DNA of 64,000 bases from Choristoneura fumiferana (Eukaryota; Arthropoda; Insecta; Lepidoptera; Tortricidae): contig NC_133490.1 in assembly GCF_025370935.1 (NCBI RefSeq), positions 365,206-429,205 of the forward strand, given 5' to 3'. The position numbers were made by a program, and so were the translations under genes. The notes under the pieces are model-generated. The model was not told the DNA's origin, did not search any database, and saw only the letters and a program-made list of their open reading frames with translations. The stretch's first letter is position 1; each line of letters opens with the position of its first letter. Below are positions 38,571-49,749 of the stretch, in pieces.

Positions 38571-39579
38571 TTTGTCATGTCTAGAATAGACACTGACTCA
38601 GTAGGTATACTGCAGTAACCGGCAGTGCTGATATTCCGTCAGAAACCTAGGGTGTTTGCTGTAGGCCTACAAGGCAATAAGTCTGTGCCTCTTAACTTAT
38701 TAAGAGACTAATTAATTAATTATATCTTTAGGGTTCTAGCCTATTCTCAGACAGAGTCGCGGGGTACATCCTAGTACCTACCTAAATAGTATTTGATTAC
38801 GGGATTTAGCCCTGGGGTATAGCTGTCACAAAAAAACTGTATGCCTCTAGACCTCTACACTACTCTGGCGGCATACTAAATGCAACTGGCAAACGTCGAG
38901 CAAACACGCATCCCAGACTAACCTAATGAGAGGGAGCGGGACAGACCGATACGAAGCCCACAACGCAGACAAAGACGACCGTATGTGGCGGCCGAAAGCG
39001 CATCACTAACGCTCGGTGACTTGAGAAGGGTATACGGGGTTTGGTATGTGTTAGAGGGAGAGAAGTAGATGTGCTCGGTGTTGCTAGGTTGGTGAATAAT
39101 TTAGATGCGACCGCCCTTTCGCCAGGCACTTGGGCTATCTATTCTATGTCGATTGGATGTAGGATCCTTTTTTTAATTGTTGTTGTGTCGAGTTTTATTT
39201 ACTTTGGTGAGTGTATTCTATGTATTACCTAAGTTAGATAGTAAAAATTACACAGGTTAGTATATAAATAATTTACCTACCCGACTACCTAAATTAATGT
39301 GTAGGTAACTAGGTAGGTAGGTAGGTACTTGATCAAATCCAAAATGTTCTCATTTGGGACTAGATACGGACGATCTGAACAATAGTAGATTGTTCAATAA
39401 GGGAGAAAAAGAACCAATATCACACGAGATAACCTGGCACCCGCGAGCATAGCAAGGGTGCCAATATTTCTAGTGTGATAGGTACCTATTGGTGTTTTTC
39501 CCGCATTAAACACTGCTTTTCATTTTGACTACAAGGAAAGTAAAAAAAATATACATTATGTAAGTATATAAAAAAAATC
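38571..39579. other. No gene recognised
   Basis: A (GGTA)n run lies at 39310-39329. The frames 38923-39129 (-) and 39041-39232 (+) overlap on opposite strands and lack motifs. Confidence 0.4.
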
Positions 39580-39770
39580 GTCGTCAGTCCACCTGGTGGG
39601 AGGCCTGGCACGCTTCGTCATCTGGTTCGTGGTCGCCACTCGAGGACTTCTCTTCCCCAGCAGTTATCTGTTCTTCGAGCGATGTAGCACGCCCATAACC
39701 ACTTCGACCTGTATTCTACGAGCTATTATCGGTGACTTTAGTTCTTGGGCAAAGTTAAAGTAGATTTCCG
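39580..39770 (-). pseudogene. RTE-like LINE fragment, minus strand
   Basis: CGTCAGTCCACCTGGTGGGA, CTTCGTCATCTGGTTCGTGG and GAGCGATGTAGCACGCCCAT match the reverse complement of the RTE ORF end, of the family whose tail is at 431-625. The 120-residue minus frame runs from upstream sequence into this fragment. Confidence 0.65.
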
Positions 39771-39855
39771 TATTGTATTTTATCGCACAAAAAAACTCCG
39801 TGCAAATCAAATGAAAAGTAGGTAAATACAGCCAACAGTAGAAGTAGATGAGTAC

Positions 39856-40018
39856 TTTGTGTTCAAAATGATCTAAACACTCTCTTATCACCTTATCAGT
39901 AGAGTCGTGTAACATATAGAACTTTTGAGGATCATAATCGCTCATCCACTTCTGGGGATCACTGTATCTAGGTACCCAATCTATCACAGACGCAATCTTA
40001 GATATGTTATTTATATAG
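39856..40018 (-). CDS. Possible exon of an unrecognised gene
   Basis: On the minus strand the open segment reads YINNISKIASVIDWVPRYSD, PQKWMSDYDPQKFYMLH and DSTDKVIRECLDHFEHK. It is bounded by a pyrimidine-rich TCTGTTTTATGTGTAG acceptor and an AAA|GTACTC donor. Composition is protein-like, with few low-complexity residues and no stop in 163 bp. I do not recognise the family. The neighbouring LINE fragment means it could also be debris from a mobile element. No second exon was found within the window. Confidence 0.3.
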
Positions 40019-40479
40019 CTACACATAAAACAGATAGGTATACAATATGGATGTTTGGGGACTTTTGTGCACTAGGTAGTTTACTCTAGAAAGTTGCACT
40101 TCTTTTCAGAAGGAAAAAATTCTCAGTAGGTGCGCTATCGCGAAAAATGCACTCTGTAATGGGTGTCCCATCCAACAAGTGAATTTTCCAAAAGGTAGGT
40201 ACAATTTCTCAGATTGTAGAGTTTACCAAGAGGTAGGTACCTACACTGAGCGGCAAAAAATCTGGCCCTCAAATGTACCTATGCAGGTATTTTACTGTGT
40301 TGTATCAGGGGTTTTTTTATTTAACTATATTTTAAAAGAGTCGTACTCGTATTATTTACTTTGCTCTTGAATGTAAAATTAATAAGTCTTTTCTATGTCG
40401 CTACCTATGGTTGCTAACTCTTGACAGAGTGGCCATGGTCGTCGGTAGAGGTCGCAAAAGGCGACTAAGGGACCAGAGT
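40019..40479. other. No gene recognised
   Basis: AT-rich; the frame 40179-40370 has no motif. Confidence 0.35.
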
Positions 40480-40588
40480 GCCCACTCCGAAATTCGAAAA
40501 TCGAAGTTCGTATCGTACCGTCCCTCTCACGCTAATAGTATGTGTCAGAGGGACGGAACGACACAACTACGAATTTCGGAGTAGAACC
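40480..40588. mobile_element. MITE family G, copy 2
   Basis: ACTCCGAAATTCGAAAATCG and AAGTTCGTATCGTACCGTCC pair with GAGGGACGGAACGACACAAC and TACGAATTTCGGAGTAG. Confidence 0.88.
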
Positions 40589-41100
40589 GCTGACGCTCTC
40601 TATTGCCAGCTGCACTCCTGGCTCCAGCTCCGCGGTGTGGAAGGCAAGGGGGACTTGCACTTCATATTTCCCCAAGAAAGTCGTCCTGAAGGTTCGCTAT
40701 CTGTTAAATCGTTAATCATGGAGTCTAAAAATATGAACTTACTAGAGTTTACCCGCGTCTTCGCACGCGTAAACTATTCGATCTGGTGGTTACAATTGAA
40801 ATTCCGGGATTTTACAAAATTCCCCTGGGAATTTCCAAAATTTATAGCGTGGTCTTCATTGAGCTAGTGTTAAGAACACCTGTCCAAAATTACAAGACTC
40901 TGAACCCAGCGGTTGAAATTTGGGGATTTTATCCCTATCCCCTGGACTATCGGGATAAAAGTATTCTACTTATGTTTTAGTCCAGGTTATAAATAACTTA
41001 TTGACAAGTTTAACCTAAATCCATCCAGCCGTTTCAGCGTGAAGAAGTAACAAACATACTCACTCACTCATTAACTTTCGCATTTAAGTATATTTATGTA
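40589..41100 (+). mobile_element. Non-autonomous repeat remnant ('TTTACCCGCGTC' type)
   Basis: From 40748 onward: TTTACCCGCGTCTTCGCACG, then TGGACTATCGGGATAAAAGT and CATCCAGCCGTTTCAGCGTG, to CATTAACTTTCGCATTTAAG. A related but shorter piece is at 53755-53880. The frames 40478-40867 and 40786-40980 run through it and are not genes. Confidence 0.5.
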
Positions 41101-42204
41101 ACCTACCATAGACTAGAGTTATTATTAGTAGGTACTTAACTCAAACCTATTTTTGAGTAGTTCGAATAGATACATAATTTTGCACTTGACTGTACCTACG
41201 TACATATTACACCTATAAGCAGCCGTGTCATAAACACGTAAACTACACGTTTTGGGTACGTGGGTTTTACGAACCCACCGATTAGATTTGTACGGACCTC
41301 CTTTCAATGTGCCACTAATTTCTAATTTCGTAACATTTCGACATCTGTAAGTATTAGACAGACAACTTATCCTAAAGCAGTAGAGCCCCCGCCGCCGGCA
41401 CGACTCCAGACGCGCGCCCCCAACAATCAACTAGCTAAACACCAAATATTTCCATCAGCTATAAAGTATAAACCCATTTAGCCGGTTATTAATCAAACAG
41501 CCACATGCCGGGTTGTTCCCGTATTCCCAAACCGATTACACCCCGCAAATATTTGCCCCTCGCCCCCTCATGTTTATTGACATTCTATTCCTGCCGGGTT
41601 ATGTCTCTGTTTGCTCGGGGATATCTGTAAATAACCTATTAATTTTCCATCACTTGCTCTAATAAATCGGTCGGTAATCCCGTAAATGGTAGATACTTTA
41701 GCTGCTAGTGCGTTTGTTACTTTCTGATAATGATAATCCATATCGGCTCGAATACATATCGAAAGTCCGAATGTAATGTCAGAATGATCGTTTTTCGTAA
41801 CTCTTTTTTCTCTGAATCCAATGATTGTCCGTAAATTGTTATAAAACAAACCTAAACTAACCTATAGTTTTCTATACGACGACCATTTCAAATTTTTAGA
41901 AAAATGTAAGGTTTCAGTGGGAAAAACGATGATTCTGACAAAAATTACGGTATGACTAGCGAAGAGTATGCGAACTTAGGCGCTCCCGATAAGCCATTAT
42001 AAAAGATGAAGCCCTTGATCAAGAGAGTAGAGTCGACTCGAAACTCTAAATCGAGAGTAGAGTCGATTACATTGTTATGTTTTAAATTAGGTAGGCCGTG
42101 TCTGTGTTTTTAAATCCTTTGTTTGTGCCCAGTCTTAAATGTTACGAATGCATAAGTACGCCGATTAAATGTTTTAGTGAGGTTGCATACTATTTAGATA
42201 ATTT
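41101..42204. other. No gene recognised
   Basis: Mixed unique sequence. GAGAGTAGAGTCGA is duplicated at 42023 and 42051. The minus frames 41125-41430 and 41574-41849 lack recognisable motifs. Confidence 0.4.
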
Positions 42205-42542
42205 AATACTGGCCAAGTGGTGGCCTAGCGGTTTGACCTATCGCCTCTCAAACAGAGGGTTGTGGGTTCAAACCCCGGCTCGCACCTCTGAGTTTTTCCA
42301 AATTCATGTGCGGAATTACATTTGAAATTTACCACGAGCTTTGCGGTGAAGGAAAACATCGTGAGGAAACCTGCACAAACCTGCGAAGCAATTCAATGGT
42401 GCGTGTGAAGTTCCCAATCCGCACTGGGCCCGCGTGGGAACTATAGCCCAAGCCCTCTTGTTCGAGAGGAGGCTTGTGCCCAGCAGTGGGACGTATATAG
42501 GCTGGGATGTGATGATGATGATGATGATGATGAATACTGGCC
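42205..42542 (+). mobile_element. SINE family 1, full-length copy with target-site duplication
   Basis: AATACTGGCC flanks at 42205-42214 and 42533-42542. The 318-bp insert starts with a tRNA-like head: TGGCCTAGCGGTTTGACC as A-box region and GGGTTCAAACCCCGG as B-box. It continues with a body (AAGGAAAACATCGTGAGGAA, CCAATCCGCACTGGGCCCGC) and ends like RTE LINEs (GCCCAGCAGTGGGACGTATA, then (GAT)n). The shared tail suggests mobilisation by an RTE-type LINE. Other copies are at 6763, 13727, 33889, 34685, 43630, 51561 and 55561. Confidence 0.93.
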
Positions 42543-42602
42543 GTTTTGCTGTCAGTTTGACTTTCTTCTAATATAGACTGGCGAGGCGCAAAGAACTGCA
42601 GG

Positions 42603-42663
42603 TCAACTACGAAATCGAAAATCGAAGTTCGTATCGTACCGTCCCTCACTCTCGTATTATAGT
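42603..42663. mobile_element. MITE family G, copy 3 (left arm only)
   Basis: TACGAAATCGAAAATCGAAG and TTCGTATCGTACCGTCCCTC, with the right arm missing. Confidence 0.8.
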
Positions 42664-43133
42664 ATTTTATGCAACAGTTGTATAACAGGTTCAAAAAAGG
42701 TGAGTGGCGTGAGTTACGATGTGAGCTTTAGCGAACATCGTAAGAAAAAGACGTCACGAGCTTTTTTTGACTTACTTATACAACGTTGCATACAATACTT
42801 TTTCTTCGACTTGGTACTTATTAATTAAAATACAAAATTAGAGAAAAAGTTAACTTGTAATGTTTTCATACTTTAGTAAAAAGTATCGCAACCGCAAAGA
42901 GAAGGTAAACAACAATAAACAAGTGAGAAATATGAAAATGTCAATATATGTCTAAGTTAAATTTTGTTTTTGATTAACGTTTATTTGCCTGTGTCGATGT
43001 TTTAAATGTTGGCAGGCTATGGATTAGTAGGTTCGGAAAGTTTTTTACTGTATAAAACCATCTAAAATATGTAATTGGCACCTTAGCGTGTCCGAACGTA
43101 CGAATTAGAAAAAAAAAGTAATTGATTGCAGCA
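42664..43133. other. No gene recognised
   Basis: AT-rich; nothing identified. Confidence 0.4.
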
Positions 43134-43261
43134 GGGCTACTACGAAACTCCAGACTCGAAGTTCGCGTCGTGCGGTCCGTCTGACACTTATACTATTTAA
43201 TATGAGAGCGAGAGGGACGGTACGATACGAACCTCAATTTTTGAACTTCGGAGTAGGCCCT
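43134..43261. mobile_element. MITE family G, copy 4 (complete)
   Basis: GGGCTACTACGAAACTCCAG at the left, GAACTTCGGAGTAGGCCCT at the right, and ATACTATTTAATATGAGAGC in the centre. Confidence 0.88.
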
Positions 43262-43420
43262 CAGTATCGTTTTAGCAACATTACGATACAGGATACAGTG
43301 CTGTTATGGGAATAGACAATATAGACTTTCCAGAACCTTGTTATGTACGTATGTTGTTATATTACTTTCTTGATTAAGTAAATCACATATTACAGTATAG
43401 GAGTAGAAAAAATAGGTAAT

Positions 43421-43483
43421 ATGTGTCGGCGGGACGGTACGATATAGGTACAAACTTCAATTTTCGAATTTCGTAGTAGCCGC
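43421..43483. mobile_element. MITE family G, copy 5 (right arm)
   Basis: GCGGGACGGTACGATATAGG and CTTCAATTTTCGAATTTCGT through AGTAGC. Confidence 0.75.
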
Positions 43484-43629
43484 CTGCTTACCTTACAAAT
43501 TATGAGTGTAGAGTTAGAAATAAAGTACAAAGAATTACTAGTAATAAACGCAATCAACTACTTAACTTAAAATGAAAAATGTTTTTGAGGTATCTGAAGC
43601 TCTCATGTTATTTGATTAACCGCTTTTAT

Positions 43630-43718
43630 AAGTCCTACAGCAGGACACAGTAGGCCTCCTCCCAGAATGAGAGGGCTTGGGCCGCTGTTCCCACGCGGGC
43701 CCACTGCGGGTTGGGAAT
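43630..43718 (-). mobile_element. SINE family 1 fragment, minus strand
   Basis: GGCCTCCTCCCAGAATGAGA then CCCACGCGGGCCCACTGCGG. Only the middle and 3' part remain. Confidence 0.75.
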
Positions 43719-43730
43719 TTTATTTTTTTA

Positions 43731-43875
43731 GACGACCAGATGTCCTAAGTGGTTAGAGAACGTGACTACGAAGCTTGAGGTCCCGGGTTCGATTCCCGTG
43801 TCGGGGCAGATATTTGTATGAAAAATACGAATGTTTGTTCTCGGGTCTTGGGTGTTTATATAATATGTATGGACG
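43731..43875 (+). mobile_element. SINE family 2, plus strand
   Basis: The tRNA-like head GACGACCAGATGTCCTAAGT, GGTTAGAGAACGTGAC and the B-box GGTCCCGGGTTCGATTCCCG are followed by GGGGCAGATATTTGTATGAA and GTTCTCGGGTCTTGGGTG. The minus-strand counterpart is at 46890-47103. Confidence 0.82.
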
Positions 43876-44185
43876 TTGATTGAAGTGATGATGAGTGACC
43901 CTCGGGCTCGTGGGTTGGAGTCCGAGCCCTATTATATCGAGATGACCGGTGATCTTGATGAGTCTTGAATAAAACAACCCTTGATGTGAAAATTATATAT
44001 TACACTTGATTACACTGAATTTGCCTTATAATCTTAATATATTGATGAATATGCGTCCGCAATGAATCGCAATTTTGATTGAAAAGAGCGAGAGTGAATG
44101 TGTGACTGAATGAATTGAAGATTTTATAGTTACAGGTTGACATCTCTGACGTACATCTCAATGTTGGCTAAAGTGATTTGATTAG

Positions 44186-44358
44186 ATTGAAAATACAAAC
44201 TGAAATATAGATGCACAGAAAAACCAGAAAAATAAGACCAGCATTGGGAATCGAACCCAGGTCCTCGGTATTCCGTACCGCGTGCTATACCGCTACACCA
44301 CTGCTGGTCAACGGTACAGACACGAATTTCCCCTATGCACCTCATATCTCAGCTTGTT
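44186..44358 (-). mobile_element. SINE family 3, minus strand
   Basis: CATTGGGAATCGAACCCAGG, TCCGTACCGCGTGCTATACC and GCTACACCACTGCTGGTCAA on the + strand give, on the minus strand, a tRNA-like head with GGGTTCGATTCCC as B-box. Downstream 44405-44490 holds a plus-oriented piece of the same family's body (GGATGACCGTAAAAGTAAAA). Confidence 0.78.
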
Positions 44359-45539
44359 TGTTTCTTATTTAGCCACTTAAGCAGTGAGCCACTTAGGCAG
44401 TTGTTTCAATTTAGGTTTTACGGGATGACCGTAAAAGTAAAAATTTGGAATTGAAATAAAAAATACAAAAAGATTCCAAAAAACCAATCTTAATTTGATT
44501 TGATTAGTTAGGTAATTAATAAAACTCCACTCCACTCCTGCTGGCTCGTGCTGAGGCACGGACCGACTTCAGACTGGTAGAAAATTATTTTCATGGTTTT
44601 TTGTAGTCGGTTCAATTTTTTGTTTTAATTTTTTTTCATGCAATCAGTTTTTCATGTAGCTGTGTATGTAATCATTCATTTTAATTCTCGACACAACATC
44701 TAAATAAAGCAAATAAGTAACTAGCTTAAATTTGCTAATCTAACAAGTTCCATATACCGTGTACATTGTTTATTTACTATGTGATTATTTTAGTTTGTAA
44801 ATATGCTCGTTAGCCTGAGATACCGGGTTCACTTAGTAACCTTAGTTCAGGCACACGTGTTACGTAGATTTTATCAAAAGATTGTATTTTTTTTTTAAAT
44901 TGTACTGCATTTTTTCTGAATAAATCATTATTATTATTATAGTTTCTTAGCTAGGTAAGTACGTACTTATTATTTACTTAGTCCAATGTGTGGTCCAACT
45001 AATAAAACACTCGCGGCTCCTCAGCTCCAGCGGGTAGCGGGGTAGCGCCGGGCCCCGTCGGTTAAAAAGCAATATCCACCCTCGGAACAATCGGAAGCTC
45101 GGCTGTATAACCCATTTACCGTCCGCTTGCCCCACCAACTACTTATTTTACAGGAGCTCCCGTTACCTTATTTTAAGTTATTTTTACAACGTGGTAAATG
45201 AAAGTAGAAGGTTTTTTACTTTCAGTTTGCGTTTTGCGTTTGCTTTATACTTATATGGATTTGACAATTTATTATGGAACATTTTTAAAATATTAGAAGT
45301 GAAAGTTACATTTTTCATCTACCTACATGAAACGCGCTGTCATCGTTCATCCACCATTACCTCTCATATTGCGTTTAACCTGTCCTCTCCCAGAGGCACA
45401 AATTTGTGCCCAAATTCCTTTGATCCTGGGAGATGACAGTTTAATAGATTTTTTTACCGTACAACGGCAAAAGACACTGGCAAAATTGTCCTCCAATGGA
45501 CAAAGCCATATTTTTTTTTAAAAAATCTACATGAAACAT
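44359..45539. other. No gene recognised
   Basis: Contains the SINE 3 body fragment, an (ATT)n LINE-like tail at 44921-44940 and otherwise unassigned sequence. Confidence 0.4.
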
Positions 45540-45683
45540 CGTACGTCAACGTCATAAATAAGTGATCACTTTTGTACCTTGACACTTTAACGTCATGTTT
45601 GAAAAGCCATACGAAATTGTATAACGCCTGAAAGCGACAAGGTACCTACAAAAATGATCTCTTATTTATGACGTTGACTGTAC
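45540..45683. mobile_element. MITE family I, copy 2 (complete)
   Basis: GTCAACGTCATAAATAAGTG pairs with CTCTTATTTATGACGTTGAC at the other end. AACGTCATGTTTGAAAAGCC lies inside. Confidence 0.85.
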
Positions 45684-45769
45684 ATAGTACTACTACGATC
45701 CAATGTTTTACATAGACTTTTTTTGCCGTAAAATGCCGTAGAGTGTCGTAGCCCGTAACAAGCAGGCTA

Positions 45770-46139
45770 AAGGTTTTATTTAAACAGTTGACCAAGTTAA
45801 GGAGCGGCCACACCGCTGCTTAAAAAACGGTGACGGTGCGGAATCGCAGTGACGCATCATATGCGCACCGTTTTTACCGCATGCTCTCCACACCGCTGCT
45901 TAAAATACGGAATCGCAGTGACGCGTGCCGTAAACGTCAGGACTTTAGCGAACAAAACTCGTGAAGTTTACCGCACGTCACTGCGATTCTGCATCGTTTG
46001 CGTATTTAAGCAGCGGTGTGGAAAGCATGCGATAAAAACTATGCGCATACGATGCGTCACTGCGATTCCGTACCATCACCGTCTTTTAAGCAGCAGTGTG
46101 GCCGCTCCTTAACTTGGTCAACTCTTAAAATAAAACCTT
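45770..46139. mobile_element. MITE family F, copy 2, with longer terminal repeats
   Basis: The core (45799-46112) matches 18691-18990. Here the inverted repeats extend outward: AGGTTTTATTTAAACAGTTG and CCAAGTTAAGGAGCGGCC at the left, with GGCCGCTCCTTAACTTGG and TCAACTCTTAAAATAAAACC at the right. The frame 45849-46112 is a shadow. Confidence 0.88.
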
Positions 46140-46889
46140 TTTTTTATTCGACTAGACCTTTGGCTTTTTTTGTATTATACGCCCAAAATATCTGTCTTGC
46201 AATGAGTTTCTTATTCCTTACATCGACCAGCTTCAACGAGTTTAAAACGAAACATTAAAACAAACGGTATGGAGAATTTTCGTAAAAATAATATGTTTTT
46301 GTCGTATAAATATATAAAATTTTTGTATTTTATATTTAAGACACTAATGTGCTATTTTACTATTTTTGAGTCGTGCTCCGTCCATCCCTTCAATAGACTT
46401 CCCTAACGCTATCGTTGGCACGTCGCGATTATCTCTTTGCCAGTTAGGTACTACTTCAGCCGGCAGAGAGGAGAGGAGAGCACTCGTTGACAGCCCGGTC
46501 ATTGGTAGAGGACAGCTCCGGTCATAACGTACTCCGTGGCTGCCCCACACCCGCATCGCGCGACACGTGGCGATTGAGTAGATTCTATAAACGGTTAAGT
46601 TGAAAAGTGGGGGCAAATTACTTTGATAGGTTACAGGAATCAACTGTTTTATCTATTACAGATCATTTATGATCTCTGTGACAGTATGTAAACTTAATGA
46701 CTTTTTCCATCCATTATCGACATCTCTGTGATTTGTAGTTAAATTAGGTACTAGAAAATTCATTGAACCTAGGTTTTTCTTTGCGGAGTTCAATATCAAT
46801 AAGCAGAGGGCTCCCTGGTCAAACCCGATAAGTCGAAATAATAGGCTGTTGAAAAATAAATATCATGGGACATTTGACACTAATTGACC
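46140..46889. other. No gene recognised
   Basis: The minus frame 46344-46643 (99 residues) has no motif or splice partner. Confidence 0.4.
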
Positions 46890-47103
46890 TAGTCTCAAAC
46901 TAAGCAAAGCTATAAATGGATATTAGGCAACGGATAAACATACTTATAGAGATAAATATACATACTTAAATATATATTAAACATCCAAGACCCGAGGACA
47001 AACATTCGTATTATTCATACAAATATCTGCCCCGGCCGGGGATCGAACCCGGTACCTCGAGCTTCGTAGTCAGGTTCTCGAACCACTTGGCCATCCGGTC
47101 GTC
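46890..47103 (-). mobile_element. SINE family 2, minus strand, near full length
   Basis: On the + strand: GTCTCAAACTAAGCAAAGC, GGATAAACATACTTATAGAG, CCCGAGGACAAACATTCGTA, CGGGGATCGAACCCGGTACC and CACTTGGCCATCCGGTCGTC. On the minus strand it begins with the tRNA-like head GACGACCGGATGGCCAAGTG. Confidence 0.86.
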
Positions 47104-47758
47104 AACAAAAGAACACTATAATGTAAATGTTTAAATTCGCAATTTTTATGAATTAGGTATTAGATCTAGTTATTGGGTACTAGGGAACCCTCGAAACTAT
47201 AAACAATTACTTTGCTCATCCGTGCCTTACGATAGCTAGGTACGTCTGTGCAAAAATGTGTGTTCATGCAGTTCCCTTCACTTCCTCACGTAACACATAC
47301 GCATACCACAAACCTAACTGTCACCCCCACTTGGTGTGGGGCTTTGTACATAGGTTAGAAATACCGTGATTAACACGTTCTATTCGTCTTTGTCCAGAAG
47401 GTAGAGACATATGTATATTAGTTAATTCCATTCACTCAAGAAGTATGCATATTTATTATTATATTATTGTTTGATATACTTTGAGTTAGGTTATGGTATG
47501 TTTTAATCTCGATCAAATCGAGTTGTATCAAATGTATCTATTTAGGTACACACCCGACTGTATACGCGGCCGCACCGGACGCGATTAGACCAACCAGCTA
47601 CAATTGCTTTGATTTGTTGGAGAGTCCTTCCACCTGAGTAGTAATGACTCTCTATGTGTCCCAGATAGATTAAGTACAACATATTTCTACGCTCTGGAAT
47701 GACCGAAAACCAGTAGAGTTTCTCTTCAGGAATATTTTAATATTATAAATTATTTGAC
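47104..47758. other. No gene recognised
   Basis: AT-rich, no motif-bearing frame. Confidence 0.4.
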
Positions 47759-47960
47759 TATACTTGGTTTGGATAGGTATTTACCTAAATGTAAACAAAT
47801 CAACGTCAATCGGTGTTTTAAATATTGAAATTCCCCCATTAAACTATCTAGTATGTATTACAATGACAGATAAGTATATTGTATAAAATCCTTGAAAGTA
47901 CCAAATCTGGCAGCTGAGTTTGTTTACATTTAATTAAATACCTTATCCGAACCAAGTATA
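47759..47960. mobile_element. Palindromic-end MITE family K
   Basis: TATACTTGGTTTGGATAGGT and ATGTAAACAAATCA at the left are mirrored by GAGTTTGTTTACATTTAATT and ACCTTATCCGAACCAAGTATA (last 20) at the right. It is a single copy in this window. Confidence 0.8.
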
Positions 47961-48234
47961 GATGAATACTGTCACAGGCATCCTTAAGACGCTGTGTAAA
48001 ATATTTTAACAAAATGAAATTAATGTATTAGCCAGTGGAGGTATCTAGATGTAATTATTATCAAATACAAATCAGGCTGTGGCCCACAAGCGTCTTCCCC
48101 GCCCGTTCCAGTGTGTTATGAATATTGATGCGTACAAACGATGGCCCGTTTCTACTAATATAAGGATGAATACTCACTTAAAAGAGAGACTACTTGTATC
48201 ACAAGTTGACGCAAATAGTTATCGTATGCATCAA

Positions 48235-49012
48235 TATTCATAACACACTGTCCCTGATAGTCCCTGAGCAAAGCCGCGGACGGACAGACAGACAGACAGA
48301 CAGTCAGACATGGCGTAGCTATAAGGGTTCCGTTTTTGCCATTTTGGCTACGGAACCCTAAAAATGTGTAAAAATGCATTAATAAAGGTTTAAAGGTGCG
48401 AATATGTACAAATCGCTCTCGATGCGTGAATTCCACTCGCACTTGGCCATTTTTAGGGTTTCGTAGCCAAAATGGCAAAAACGGAACCCTTATAGTTTCG
48501 CCATGTCTCTGTCTGTCTGTCTGTACGCCCGCGGCTTTGCTCAGGGACTATCAATGCTGGAATGCTGTAATTTTGCACGAATGTAAACTATGCCGACAAA
48601 ATGTTACAATAAAAAAAAAAAAAAAAATTTTTTTTAGCTTACGTACCTCCCATAGGCGTAAAGTAGGGTTGTTTTTTTTTCTCATCCAACTTTATAGTGT
48701 GAGGTATCGTTGGATAGGTCTTTCGAAATCATTACGGAGTTGCTAAAACGTTTTTTCGATTCAGTGATTTGTTTGCAAAGTATTCAACTTTAAAGTGCAA
48801 ATTTTCATTAAAATCGAGCGAGGAAAAGGAAAACTACAACGGTTAAGTTTTCTTGAGAATTATTAGTAGTTTAAGAGTAAATAGCAGCCTAAGGTATAAA
48901 ATATACCGTACAAAAATACGAAATCCTTAGAAAAATATAGGTACCTTATTTTTTTCGTAATGGCTGCGGAACCCTATTTCGGGCGTGTCCGACACGCTCT
49001 TGGCCGGTTTTT
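48235..49012. mobile_element. Non-autonomous repeat J, two copies in inverted orientation
   Basis: A plus-oriented 3' part (TAGTCCCTGAGCAAAGCCGC to GGCTACGGAACCCTAAAAAT, 48257-48364) is followed by a minus-oriented, longer copy from 48450 (TTTTAGGGTTTCGTAGCC) to CACGCTCTTGGCCGGTTTTT at 49012. Copy 1 is at 36740-37205. Confidence 0.78.
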
Positions 49013-49749
49013 TTAAATTAAGACTGCAGCCACGATACTTGTACTGTATTTATTACCCTGTGTACTTAATATTGTCAGAGCTAAATTGATCTGAAGTAGG
49101 AAGCGAAAGGAAAATAGCTTTCCAAATGACTGAACAATATAATAACCGGCGCGCGCCCAGCCGATCGAGGATACCCCGCACTTATAAATAGATAGGTAAT
49201 ACTTAATGAAAATAAGTACGAGCCACGGATATTACGGAAACGTGTAGATAACAAGCAACGGGCAGGAACCACGCGAATGGGGGGCGCTTTTTGAGTTTCG
49301 GGGCTGTAATTAAGATTGAAATGGAGAAGTTGATTTCGGCTAGGATAAAGCAAGCTGAAAATAAATCTAACTTAACTATGCCGCAACATTATGCTGAATA
49401 GAGCCAAATTTTTGCTATTCGATATTTTTTTTACTTCCAAATCCATTTTTTAATAGGTAGTGCTACGTAGCATTAGGGAGTAAGTTAAATTAGGATAATA
49501 TTTTTTTTCTTAAGTATGTCATTATGAAGATAGCCGTGCGATACGATGGCCAAGTCATTTAGGTCTATAAAAGTGGTCTATCAGTTTTTAAACAAGTTCC
49601 TATCAAAAGAATATGTCGCTAAAGTCGAACTTTCAAGTCTATTGGCATTATTGTTTTATGACATGCTAACGATTATCAACTTTAGGGTGGTAGACCACAT
49701 TATTTGGCTGATGGTACAACCCACACATGATAGGTACACGTCGGTATCT
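49013..49749. other. No gene; LINE-tail fragment
   Basis: CCGCAACATTATGCTGAATA at 49381 followed by TGCTATTCGATATTTTTTT resembles the LINE tail at 13440-13510. The frame 49546-49764 has no motif. Confidence 0.4.

Noticed and set aside
43731..43810. Genuine tRNA gene
   Set aside because: It has a B-box and tRNA-like head but continues into a repeated SINE body, with a minus-strand copy at 46890-47103, and no convincing cloverleaf acceptor stem.
45849..46112. 87-residue frame
   Set aside because: Lies wholly within MITE F.
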